64,000 nucleotides of DNA from Paracoccaceae bacterium (GTDB taxonomy: Bacteria; Pseudomonadota; Alphaproteobacteria; Rhodobacterales; Rhodobacteraceae), in NCBI GenBank assembly GCA_030750975.1, contig JASMHC010000001.1, positions 62,001 through 126,000 of the forward strand. The letters run 5' to 3'. How positions within the stretch are numbered: position 1 is the stretch's first letter; each line of letters opens with the position of its first letter. Below are positions 10,155 through 17,249 of this stretch, piece after piece. A program made the position numbers and the translations under genes. The notes below the pieces were generated by a model, which made no database searches, was not told where the DNA came from, and saw only the letters and a list, made by a program, of their open reading frames with translations.

Positions 10155-10619
10155 ATGATACGGGCATTTGCGGTTTTGGTGGCGGTGTTTTTTGCGCAGG
10201 CGTCATTGGCGCAGGAATGTCAGCCTGACAAGATTTCGGTCCGGGGCGCATGGGGGCAGGCGGCCTTTGCCGTGGAAATCGCGGATACACCCGAACTGCG
10301 TGCCCGGGGGCTGATGTTCCGCAAATCGATGCCTAGGCTGAACGGAATGCTGTTCGAGTTTCCGGCCCCGCAACGCGCGACTTTCTGGATGCGCAATACG
10401 CTGATCCCGCTGGATATGATCTTTGCGGCCGAAGACGGAACGATCCGCACCGTGCATTCAAATGCCATCCCGGGTGACGAAACGCCGATCTATGGCGGTG
10501 ACGATATCAAATTTGTGCTCGAGATTAACGGCGGAATGGCCGAGATGATGGGCATTCAGACCGGCGATGTGCTGCGCCATCCTGCGATTGATCCATCGCT
10601 TGCAGCCTGGGCCTGTTAA
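10155..10619 (+). CDS. DUF192 family (UPF0127) secreted protein
   Basis: 154 aa. A cleavable signal peptide is visible (hydrophobic residues 3-17, likely cut after ASLA), placing the mature protein in the periplasm. The DUF192 domain shows ELRARGLMFRKSM, a FWMRNTLIPLDMIF core and a late GGDDIKFVLEINGG segment. The biochemical role of the family is not settled. It is coupled to the cold-shock gene (3-bp gap), a pairing that looks stable in this group but whose reason is unclear. Confidence 0.85.
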   Translation: MIRAFAVLVAVFFAQASLAQECQPDKISVRGAWGQAAFAVEIADTPELRARGLMFRKSMPRLNGMLFEFPAPQRATFWMRNTLIPLDMIFAAEDGTIRTVHSNAIPGDETPIYGGDDIKFVLEINGGMAEMMGIQTGDVLRHPAIDPSLAAWAC

Positions 10620-10709
10620 TCTGTTCGCGCGACCGGCGGAAAACCGGTTACGCCCTGTTGTTCAGACATGATCCGGTGGCGAAACACGCGAAACCTTTGG
10701 AAAATGTGC

Positions 10710-10752
10710 GCGTTTCAAAAATAACTTGTGTCTCAGGTTCATCTTGAAACGC
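10710..10752. repeat. Dispersed palindromic repeat, inverted copy
   Basis: GCGTTTCAAAAATAACTT and AGGTTCATCTTGAAACGC form inverted arms around a 7-base loop (GTGTCTC). Read on the minus strand it closely resembles the copy at 31989-32032. It lies between the DUF192 gene and tRNA-Pro. There is no T-run, so it is not a simple terminator. Confidence 0.6.
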
Positions 10753-10799
10753 TTTAGGGCTTTTCAATCGCGATTTGGCGCATTAGACAGCGCCCGTGT

Positions 10800-10876
10800 C
10801 GGGGCGTAGCGCAGTCTGGTAGCGCACCTGTTTTGGGTACAGGGGGTCGTGAGTTCGAATCTCGCCGCCCCGACCA
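10800..10876 (+). tRNA. tRNA-Pro (anticodon TGG)
   Basis: 77-nt cloverleaf with encoded CCA. The acceptor stem pairs CGGGGCG (10800-10806) with CGCCCCG (10866-10872), followed by discriminator A and CCA. The anticodon stem CCTGT/ACAGG closes the loop TTTGGGT, giving anticodon TGG, which reads CCA and related proline codons. The T-arm has GTTCGAATC. It stands alone. Confidence 0.97.
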
Positions 10877-10929
10877 CTTTCCAAGTTATTGATCAACCGG
10901 TCCGGGATTCGGCTTAGGGTCGGGCGATT

Positions 10930-10986
10930 CTATCCACAGCCCCAATGGGTTGTGGATATTTCCGAAATTGTGGGGCTTATCCACAA
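10930..10986. promoter_or_regulatory. Cluster of three DnaA-box-like sequences
   Basis: CTATCCACA (10930-10938), ATATCCACA on the minus strand (10951-10959) and the perfect E. coli-type box TTATCCACA (10978-10986). The first two also form an inverted repeat TATCCACA...TGTGGATA. In E. coli, DnaA boxes control the nrdAB promoter, so DnaA control of nrdJ here is a reasonable inference. Confidence 0.5.
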
Positions 10987-10996
10987 AATGTAGTGG
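10981..10996. promoter_or_regulatory. NrdR-box-like site, distal
   Basis: CCACAAAATGTAGTGG matches the NrdR-box pattern (ACAC-rich left half, TAGTG right half) and is 14/16 identical to the site at 11273-11288. It overlaps the perfect DnaA box by six bases. It is about 450 bp from the nrdJ start and no phased partner was evident. Confidence 0.45.
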
Positions 10997-11241
10997 TATC
11001 AGCATCGGACGAACCCAAGCGATCCCGCATGCAAGTAATCCGCCCGGTATCAGTTTAGGTTTCAGGATGTTTCTCAAGAACGTCGCCTAAACACCTAAAG
11101 AACAAGACGAAAAACCTGGTGCCGTTCAGCGTCAAAATCGGGTTGGGAATCGGATCGTTACGCAGCCCCCAAATGCTTTTGGCCGGTCAAGCAAATTTTG
11201 ATGAAATTTCCGTAAAAAAGCCATTGACCATCTATGCCTAA

Positions 11242-11288
11242 ATACGCCACCTTGTGGGGGCCGAAGGAGTAACCACAAGATATAGTGG
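11242..11288. promoter_or_regulatory. Phased pair of NrdR-box-like sites
   Basis: The strong box CCACAAGATATAGTGG (11273-11288) fits the NrdR consensus. A weaker box ending in CTTGTGG (11242-11257) lies exactly 31 bp upstream, the spacing typical of tandem NrdR boxes on one DNA face. NrdR represses ribonucleotide reductase genes when dATP is high. The core promoter itself could not be fixed. Confidence 0.6.
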
Positions 11289-11441
11289 AGCGCCAAGGGC
11301 GATAGGGACAGAAAAAGACCAACCACCACTGCGTTGTAGGGCCGAAGCAGCCATGCTCGGTGAACGGTTTCCTTCGCTCAAAAATGCGGCCAGATCGCAA
11401 CGACGATCAATAAATGAAACGCTGGGAATGAGGCAGCCAAA

Positions 11442-14400
11442 ATGAAGATCGAAAGAAAATTCACCAAATCCGGACAGGACGCCTATGCCGAGCTGGATTT
11501 TGTGATGACGTCGTCCGAGATTCGCAATCCTGACGGCTCAATTGTCTTTAAGCTGGACGACGTGGAAGTGCCCGCAAGCTGGAGCCAGGTCGCGTCGGAC
11601 GTGATCGCGCAGAAGTATTTCCGCAAGGCCGGCGTTCCCGTTGCGCTGAAAAAGGTCAAGGAAAAGGGTGTGCCCGAGTTTCTGTGGCGCTCGGTTCCCG
11701 CCAATGACACCACTGAAAAGACCGGCGAAACCAGCGCCAAGCAGGTGTTCGACCGTCTGGCGGGTGCATGGACCTATTGGGGCTGGAAAGGCGGCTATTT
11801 CACCACCGAAGCGGACGCTCAGGCCTATTTCGACGAAATGCGCCACATGCTGGCAACCCAGCGCGCCGCGCCGAACAGCCCGCAATGGTTCAACACCGGT
11901 CTTCATTGGGCTTACGGCATCGATGGTCCGGCGCAGGGTCACTATTACGTTGACCACAAAACCGCGAAACTGACCAAATCGAAGTCGTCTTACGAGCATC
12001 CGCAGCCGCATGCTTGCTTTATTCAGTCCGTTTCAGACGATCTTGTCGGCGATGGAGGAATCATGGACCTGTGGGTGCGTGAGGCACGCCTGTTCAAATA
12101 CGGCTCGGGCACCGGCACCAACTTTTCGTCGCTTCGTGCGGACGGCGAGGCGCTGTCGGGCGGTGGCAAGTCTTCGGGTCTGATGGGTTTCCTGAAAATC
12201 GGAGACCGCGCTGCGGGGGCGATCAAATCGGGCGGCACCACACGCCGTGCCGCCAAGATGGTGATTGTTGATGCGGACCACCCGGATGTTCAGGAATACA
12301 TCAACTGGAAGGTCAAAGAGGAACAGAAGGTCGCCAGCATCGTGGCCGGTTCCAAGATGCACGAAGAAAAGCTGAATGCGATCTTTGCGGCGATCAAGGC
12401 TTGGGACGGCAGTACCGAGGATTCGGTGGACCCCAAGAAGAACCCATCGCTGAAAGACGCGATTAAAGGCGCGAAAAAGGTCGCGATCCCAGAGACTTAC
12501 GTCAAGCGCGTGCTGGATTATGCGCGTCAGGGATATGGCAGCATTGAATTTCCGACCTATGACACTGACTGGGATTCGGAAGCCTATGCGTCCGTCTCGG
12601 GCCAAAACTCGAACAACTCGGTTCGCGTCACCGACGCCTTCCTTGAGGCGGTCAAGAACGACAGCGATTGGGAGCTGATCCGCCGTACTGACGGTTCGGT
12701 TGCCAAAACCATCAAGGCCCGCGACCTGTGGGAAGATATCGGCCACGCCGCCTGGGCCTGTGCTGACCCGGGCATCCAGTATCATGATACCGTCAACGCA
12801 TGGCATACTTGCCCGGAAGATGGCGAAATCCGTGGGTCAAACCCGTGCTCGGAGTACATGTTCCTGGATGATACGGCCTGTAACCTTGCCTCGATGAACC
12901 TTCTGACCTTCCTGAAGGATGGAGAGTTTCAGGTTGAGGACTACATGCATGTGGCGCGTCTGTGGACGCTGACGCTGGAAATCAGCGTGATGATGGCGCA
13001 ATTCCCGTCCAAGGAAATCGCGCAATTGTCCTATGATTTCCGCACCTTGGGTCTGGGCTATGCCAATATCGGCGGCTTGCTGATGAACATGGGTTACGGC
13101 TATGACAGCGACGAAGGCCGCGCCCTGACCGGTGCGCTGACCGCGATCATGACCGGTGTGGCCTATGCGACCTCGGCCGAGATTGCGGGTGAGCTGGGGG
13201 CCTTCCCAAGCTACGACCGCAACGCAAAACATATGCTGCGAGTCATCCGCAACCACCGCAACGCGGCCTATGGCAACACCGATGGGTATGAGGGTCTGGC
13301 GATCAAGCCAGTGGCCTTGGATCACGCGAATGTCCCGGATCAACGTCTTGTTTCGATTGCGAAATCTTGTTGGGACGAGGCATTGGCTCTGGGTGAAAAG
13401 CATGGCTACCGCAATGCCCAGTCGACGGTGATCGCGCCGACCGGCACGATTGGTCTGGTGATGGATTGCGACACCACCGGTATCGAGCCTGATTTTGCGC
13501 TGGTGAAGTTCAAAAAGCTGGCCGGTGGCGGCTATTTCAAGATCATCAACCGCTCGGTTCCGGCGGCGCTGGAAAAGCAGGGATATGGCCCCGCGCAGAT
13601 CGAGGAGATCATTTCCTACGCCGTGGGCCACGGCACTTTGGGCAACGCGCCCGGTATCAACCACACCGCGCTGTTGGGCCATGGTTTCACCCAGACCGAG
13701 ATTGACAAGGTCGAAGCCGCGCTTGGCACTGCCTTTGACATCCGTTTCGTGTTCAACCAGTGGACACTGGGCGAAGCGTTCTGCACGCAAGTGCTTGGTA
13801 TTCCAGCCGAAAAGCTTAACGATCCAACCTTTGACCTGCTACGTCACCTTGGCTTTAGCCGTCAGGATATCGACGCGGCGAACGACCACGTTTGCGGCAC
13901 GATGACCTTGGAAGGGGCACCGCATCTGCGCGAGGAACATTACAATATCTTCGATTGCGCGAATGCCTGCGGCAAGAAGGGCAAGCGCTTCCTGTCGGTG
14001 GACAGCCACATCACCATGATGGCGGCGGCGCAGTCGTTTATCTCGGGCGCGATCTCGAAAACGATCAACATGCCGAATGACGCGACGATCGAGGATTGCC
14101 AAAAAGCATATGAGCTGAGCTGGCAGTTGGGCATCAAGGCGAACGCTTTGTACCGCGATGGTTCGAAACTGTCGCAGCCTCTGGCCTCGGCCCTGGTTGA
14201 GGATGACGACGAGGCTGCTGAGGTGCTGGAAAGCGGCTCAACCCAGGAAAAAGCGCAGGTTCTGGCGGAAAAAATCGTTGAAAAGGTGGTGGTTAAGGAA
14301 ATCATCCGCAATCACCGTGAAAAGATGCCCGAGCGTCGCAAGGGCTATACCCAGAAGGCGATTGTCGGTGGTCACAAGGTCTATCTGCGGACGGGTGAGT

Positions 14401-15113
14401 ATGAAGACGGCAACCTTGGCGAGATTTTCATCGACATGCACAAGGAAGGCGCTGGCTTCCGGGCGATGATGAACAACTTCGCCATCGCCGTGTCGGTGGG
14501 CCTGCAATATGGCGTGCCGCTGGAAGAATTCGTGGACGCCTTCACCTTCACCAAGTTCGAACCCGCCGGCATGGTTCAGGGCAATGACAGCGTGAAAAAC
14601 GCGACTTCGATCCTGGATTATATCTTCCGCGAGCTGGCGATTTCCTACCTCGACCGCACCGATCTGGCGCATGTGAAACCCGAGGGCGCAACCTTTGACG
14701 ATCTGGGTCGTGGCGAGGAAGAAGGCAATTCCAACATCGGCGAAGTCACTGAAAACGTGGCGCATAAGTCCTTGGAAATGCTGAAACAAGTCAGTTCAAC
14801 CGGGTATCTGCGCAAGCGTGTTCCTCAGGATCATCTGGTGGTTCTGCAAGGGGGTGCAACGGCGGGTGCAACCGCGCTGGACGGCGCGATCGATCCGGTC
14901 GCGGCAATTAATACCCTGGTGCCGGAAACGGCCGGAGGGGCTGGCGAAACCGCTTTGGCAACGGGCACTGTCACCACGATGGATGCGCGGACCAAGGCGA
15001 AAATGCAGGGCTACGAGGGCGATCCTTGTGGCGACTGCGGGAACTATACGCTGGTGCGCAATGGCACCTGCATGAAGTGCAATACCTGCGGAGCAACATC
15101 TGGTTGTTCCTAA
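11442..15113 (+). CDS. nrdJ: Adenosylcobalamin-dependent (class II) ribonucleotide reductase
   Basis: 1223 aa. It reduces ribonucleotides to deoxyribonucleotides using adenosylcobalamin to generate the thiyl radical, so it needs neither an oxygen-dependent NrdB nor strict anaerobiosis. Visible family motifs are [23 protein letters not shown] (active-site region, near residue 466), [21 protein letters not shown] and a C-terminal cysteine-rich tail with CGDCGN and CMKCNTCG that would act in re-reduction or as a zinc ribbon. Length fits the long NrdJ subgroup of alphaproteobacteria. The start ATG follows a GAGG about 8 bases upstream. Regulation by NrdR and perhaps DnaA is inferred from the upstream sites. 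A rho-independent terminator follows. Confidence 0.96.
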   Translation: MKIERKFTKSGQDAYAELDFVMTSSEIRNPDGSIVFKLDDVEVPASWSQVASDVIAQKYFRKAGVPVALKKVKEKGVPEFLWRSVPANDTTEKTGETSAKQVFDRLAGAWTYWGWKGGYFTTEADAQAYFDEMRHMLATQRAAPNSPQWFNTGLHWAYGIDGPAQGHYYVDHKTAKLTKSKSSYEHPQPHACFIQSVSDDLVGDGGIMDLWVREARLFKYGSGTGTNFSSLRADGEALSGGGKSSGLMGFLKIGDRAAGAIKSGGTTRRAAKMVIVDADHPDVQEYINWKVKEEQKVASIVAGSKMHEEKLNAIFAAIKAWDGSTEDSVDPKKNPSLKDAIKGAKKVAIPETYVKRVLDYARQGYGSIEFPTYDTDWDSEAYASVSGQNSNNSVRVTDAFLEAVKNDSDWELIRRTDGSVAKTIKARDLWEDIGHAAWACADPGIQYHDTVNAWHTCPEDGEIRGSNPCSEYMFLDDTACNLASMNLLTFLKDGEFQVEDYMHVARLWTLTLEISVMMAQFPSKEIAQLSYDFRTLGLGYANIGGLLMNMGYGYDSDEGRALTGALTAIMTGVAYATSAEIAGELGAFPSYDRNAKHMLRVIRNHRNAAYGNTDGYEGLAIKPVALDHANVPDQRLVSIAKSCWDEALALGEKHGYRNAQSTVIAPTGTIGLVMDCDTTGIEPDFALVKFKKLAGGGYFKIINRSVPAALEKQGYGPAQIEEIISYAVGHGTLGNAPGINHTALLGHGFTQTEIDKVEAALGTAFDIRFVFNQWTLGEAFCTQVLGIPAEKLNDPTFDLLRHLGFSRQDIDAANDHVCGTMTLEGAPHLREEHYNIFDCANACGKKGKRFLSVDSHITMMAAAQSFISGAISKTINMPNDATIEDCQKAYELSWQLGIKANALYRDGSKLSQPLASALVEDDDEAAEVLESGSTQEKAQVLAEKIVEKVVVKEIIRNHREKMPERRKGYTQKAIVGGHKVYLRTGEYEDGNLGEIFIDMHKEGAGFRAMMNNFAIAVSVGLQYGVPLEEFVDAFTFTKFEPAGMVQGNDSVKNATSILDYIFRELAISYLDRTDLAHVKPEGATFDDLGRGEEEGNSNIGEVTENVAHKSLEMLKQVSSTGYLRKRVPQDHLVVLQGGATAGATALDGAIDPVAAINTLVPETAGGAGETALATGTVTTMDARTKAKMQGYEGDPCGDCGNYTLVRNGTCMKCNTCGATSGCS

Positions 15114-15211
15114 GGGTCACCGGGGCGGGTGCGCTCGCCCCTGACGCGGATCAGGCCGCAGGCAGAAAATGATCGAGCGGTAATATAGAGTGAGCCTGAT
15201 CAGCGAAACTT

Positions 15212-15241
15212 AAAGGGCGCCCCTCACGGCGCCCTTTTTTT
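15212..15241 (+). terminator. Rho-independent terminator of nrdJ
   Basis: A 10-bp perfect stem AAAGGGCGCC/GGCGCCCTTT with loop CCTCAC is followed by T residues. It lies about 100 bp after the nrdJ stop; another GC-rich imperfect hairpin at about 15122-15141 precedes it. Confidence 0.9.
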
Positions 15242-15296
15242 CGTTTGATGACATTTGTAATATTTGTACGCCGAAACTCTGCAAATGCCCCAATGC

Positions 15297-16112
15297 CTAT
15301 TTGAACGGTTCCTCGGTCCGTAAAAGGCGTCGATGAAAGGCGGGCAGGCTGTCTTCGTCGCAAAACCCGACCGAGCGTGCGGCGCTTAGAATCGGTCCGG
15401 TTTCATTCTCAAGCCGTTCGAACACCATGCGCACCGCGCGGCTGCCGTCGATGCCTTCGGGCACGGTGCGGGTTGCAAAGCCGACCCAGTAATTATTCTG
15501 AAACGACGGGGCCTTGTTGAGAAAGCCAAAAGAACAGGTCGTTGCGTTGCGGCGCGATGTCAGAAGCGTGATGCCCTCTTCCTGCATCATGACCGTACCA
15601 CGGTATTCGCGCGATTTTGCGTCCCACGGAAGGCCCTGATCGGCGAAGGCGGCTTTGGCCTCAAGCCCGCGCACGAATGTATACCCGTCCTGCCGCCAGA
15701 CCCGCACAAGGGCGAGAATGAATTTCATCGGTTCGACAAAGCTGGGGCGGGAGAAACGGTAAAAGCCACTTGGGAACAATGTCTCGGGAACCTGAGTGAT
15801 CTTTTCGCCAAAAAAATCCTGCAACACCGGATGGTGCAACAGATCCCTTGAAGGTTCTTCGATATATTCCACCGGTTCCAACAGGATGCGGGCGTCCTTG
15901 CCAAAAAAGACGGCAATCTTGTGCAGGATGTCGGGGCGCGGAAAGCTGTCACCGCTTAAGTAGCGATTGAATTGGGTGCGGTTGATCTCAAGCTCGCGGC
16001 ACAGGCCCGCGATCGAGTTGTGGTCGGACGCCAGTTTGCGCAGGTTGGCGCCGAACACCTCGCGCAGTTCTGAGGGTTTCGGTGAAGCCATGTTTCGTCT
16101 TTGTGCGCTCAT
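15297..16112 (-). CDS. XRE-family (Cro/CI-type HTH) transcriptional regulator
   Basis: 271 aa. Residues about 17-72 form a helix-turn-helix (SIAGLCRELEINRTQFNRYLSGDSFPRP). The remaining 200 residues match no domain I can name with confidence; the C-terminal half (about 100-260) may sense a ligand or mediate dimerisation. The ATG at 16110-16112 has AAGG 6 bases upstream; an internal ATG at residue 8 is an alternative with a poorer site. It is divergent from the small gene at 16325, and two phased palindromes between them (16179-16212) are candidate operators. Target and signal are unknown. Confidence 0.8.
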   Translation of the reverse strand: MSAQRRNMASPKPSELREVFGANLRKLASDHNSIAGLCRELEINRTQFNRYLSGDSFPRPDILHKIAVFFGKDARILLEPVEYIEEPSRDLLHHPVLQDFFGEKITQVPETLFPSGFYRFSRPSFVEPMKFILALVRVWRQDGYTFVRGLEAKAAFADQGLPWDAKSREYRGTVMMQEEGITLLTSRRNATTCSFGFLNKAPSFQNNYWVGFATRTVPEGIDGSRAVRMVFERLENETGPILSAARSVGFCDEDSLPAFHRRLLRTEEPFK

Positions 16113-16178
16113 CGCAAACCTTGCATTAATCCAAAAGTAAAGCTGGCTTTCGCCAATTTAACCATCGCGTGTAATTGA

Positions 16179-16212
16179 CGCTAATCAGCGCCAGACAAGA
16201 CGCTAGTTAGCG
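16179..16212. promoter_or_regulatory. Tandem palindromic operators between XRE regulator and 16325 gene
   Basis: CGCTAATCAGCG (16179-16190) and CGCTAGTTAGCG (16201-16212) each have inverted CGCT/AGCG arms; the flanked 16-mers agree at 13 of 16 positions. Their 22-bp spacing puts both on one DNA face. Autoregulation by the adjacent XRE protein is inferred. Confidence 0.6.
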
Positions 16213-16270
16213 GCAGTACACGAAAAAGTAGTCACAAAATCAAGCGGCAAGACGCGGAAGTCACAATTTT

Positions 16271-16302
16271 CAAGTTGATTTGGTTAGGACATCATCAACT
16301 TG
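16271..16302. promoter_or_regulatory. Inverted repeat just upstream of the 16325 gene
   Basis: Perfect 9-bp arms CAAGTTGAT (16271-16279) and ATCAACTTG (16294-16302) are separated by 14 bases. The element ends 22 bp before the start codon and could be an operator or a 5'-UTR hairpin. Confidence 0.4.
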
Positions 16303-16324
16303 TCAACAATAAGGGGGCAGGCGG

Positions 16325-16690
16325 ATGTTTGGAGTAGTTCTGTGGAGTGATCTGGATCACGGCAAGGCGGTCATCTGGTGCGAGGATCAGGGAAAGCTTG
16401 CCTATGTAACCGGTGAACAGGCCGATCTTTGTCAGGACATGGAGCTTCAGGCCGGCGATCTGGTCAAGTTCAGCCTTCGCATGCAAAGCAAACTGCGTTT
16501 TGCTGAAAACCTGAAGGTTGTTGAAGAAAAAAGCTTTGCGGATCTGCCTGACAGCCTGCGGGCACATGCGCCGGCGAAACCGGCCCCGAAAGAGCCGGTT
16601 CTGGACCGGGGGGCCGAGATTATTCCTTTCCGCGCAAAAGAGCAGCCACGCCGGTCCGCGCCACTTCCTGCAGCCCTAGTGGGCGCATAA
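16325..16690 (+). CDS. Small protein of unknown function, possible OB-fold N-terminus
   Basis: 121 aa, strong ribosome site AAGGGGG. I do not recognise the family. Residues 1-70 alternate short strands (FGVVLWSDLDHGKAVIWCED) and faintly resemble a cold-shock/OB domain that lacks the RNP motifs. The C-terminus (about 75-121) is Pro/Ala/Arg-rich and probably disordered. Its last 71 bp overlap the 3' end of ilvN on the other strand. It is divergent from the XRE regulator and shares the operator region, so it is a likely target of that regulator. Confidence 0.65.
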   Translation: MFGVVLWSDLDHGKAVIWCEDQGKLAYVTGEQADLCQDMELQAGDLVKFSLRMQSKLRFAENLKVVEEKSFADLPDSLRAHAPAKPAPKEPVLDRGAEIIPFRAKEQPRRSAPLPAALVGA

Positions 16691-17183
16691 GTTCGGCGAA
16701 GGCGTCAATCTTGTCCGGGGTGCCGGTGATTTCAAACACAAAGCTTTCCAGCGTGCTGTCCACGACATTGGCGCGGAAGATATCTGCAAGCCGCAGGGCT
16801 TCGACACGTTTTTCCCCCTGACCGGCGACTTTCAAAAGCGCCAGTTCACGCTCGACCGATGGGCCTTCGACGGTCAGGTCGTGGACATCATGCACCGGAA
16901 CAATGCGGCCCAGCTGGGCTTTGATCTGTTCGATAACCTGCGGCGTGCCGGTTGTGACCAGCGTGATGCGCGACAGATGGCCGGTGTGATCCACCTCGGC
17001 CACGGTCAGGCTTTCGATGTTGTAACCACGGCCCGAGAACAAACCGATCACCCGCGCCAGAACGCCCGGTTCGTTTTCCACCAGAACCGCGATGGTGTGG
17101 GTTTCTGGTTCGTCCGAGAAATTGGGGCGCAGATTATAGGCCGAATGGCTGGTGGCGCCCTTTTTGATTTTTAGAGGAGACAT
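16620..17183 (-). CDS. ilvN: Acetolactate synthase small (regulatory) subunit
   Basis: 187 aa (IlvN/IlvH type). It binds valine and confers feedback control on the catalytic subunit. An ACT domain (about 30-100) is visible in HTIAVLVENEPGVLARVIGLFSGRGYNIESL, and a C-terminal ALS_ss_C region follows (about 110-185). It lies 66 bp after ilvI, with a perfect hairpin in the gap. Its 3' end overlaps the convergent gene at 16325 by 71 bp. Confidence 0.95.
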   Translation of the reverse strand: MSPLKIKKGATSHSAYNLRPNFSDEPETHTIAVLVENEPGVLARVIGLFSGRGYNIESLTVAEVDHTGHLSRITLVTTGTPQVIEQIKAQLGRIVPVHDVHDLTVEGPSVERELALLKVAGQGEKRVEALRLADIFRANVVDSTLESFVFEITGTPDKIDAFAELMRPLGLQEVARTGVAALLRGKE

Positions 17184-17219
17184 GATGTTCTTCTTCTTGG
17201 CAAAAATACTCTTGGGGGT

Positions 17220-17239
17220 CCGGGGGCAAACGCCCCCGG
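17220..17239. repeat. GC hairpin between ilvI and ilvN
   Basis: CCGGGGGC-AAAC-GCCCCCGG is a perfect 8-bp stem with a 4-base loop. On the minus strand it is followed by AGTATTTTTGCCAAGAAG, which resembles a sequence I recall recurring between Rhodobacterales genes. It may set the ilvI:ilvN transcript ratio. Confidence 0.55.
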
Positions 17240-17249
17240 CATGGCGGGC

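Larger units (their letters stand above)
10877..11441. promoter_or_regulatory. 565-bp control region upstream of nrdJ
   Basis: No credible gene is seen here. It contains DnaA-box-like 9-mers (10930-10986), an isolated NrdR-box-like 16-mer (10981-10996) and a phased pair of NrdR-like boxes (11242-11288), described separately. The B12-box core expected of a cobalamin riboswitch was not found. A small open frame that ends in ATGA over the nrdJ start has no recognisable product. Confidence 0.6.

Noticed and set aside
10930-10986. Chromosomal origin of replication (DnaA box cluster)
   Set aside because: Only three boxes are present, there is no clear AT-rich unwinding region, and no dnaA, dnaN, parAB or gidA-type genes are nearby. 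Regulation of nrdJ is the simpler reading.
10877-11441. Cobalamin riboswitch upstream of the B12-dependent reductase
   Set aside because: I looked for the B12-box core and the expected multi-stem layout and did not find them; the region is better explained by protein-binding sites.
11254-11445. 63-codon open frame ending in ATGA over the nrdJ start, possible coupled leader gene
   Set aside because: It starts at a non-ATG codon without a ribosome site, has no recognisable sequence and covers the NrdR-like boxes. The overlap with the nrdJ ATG is most likely chance.
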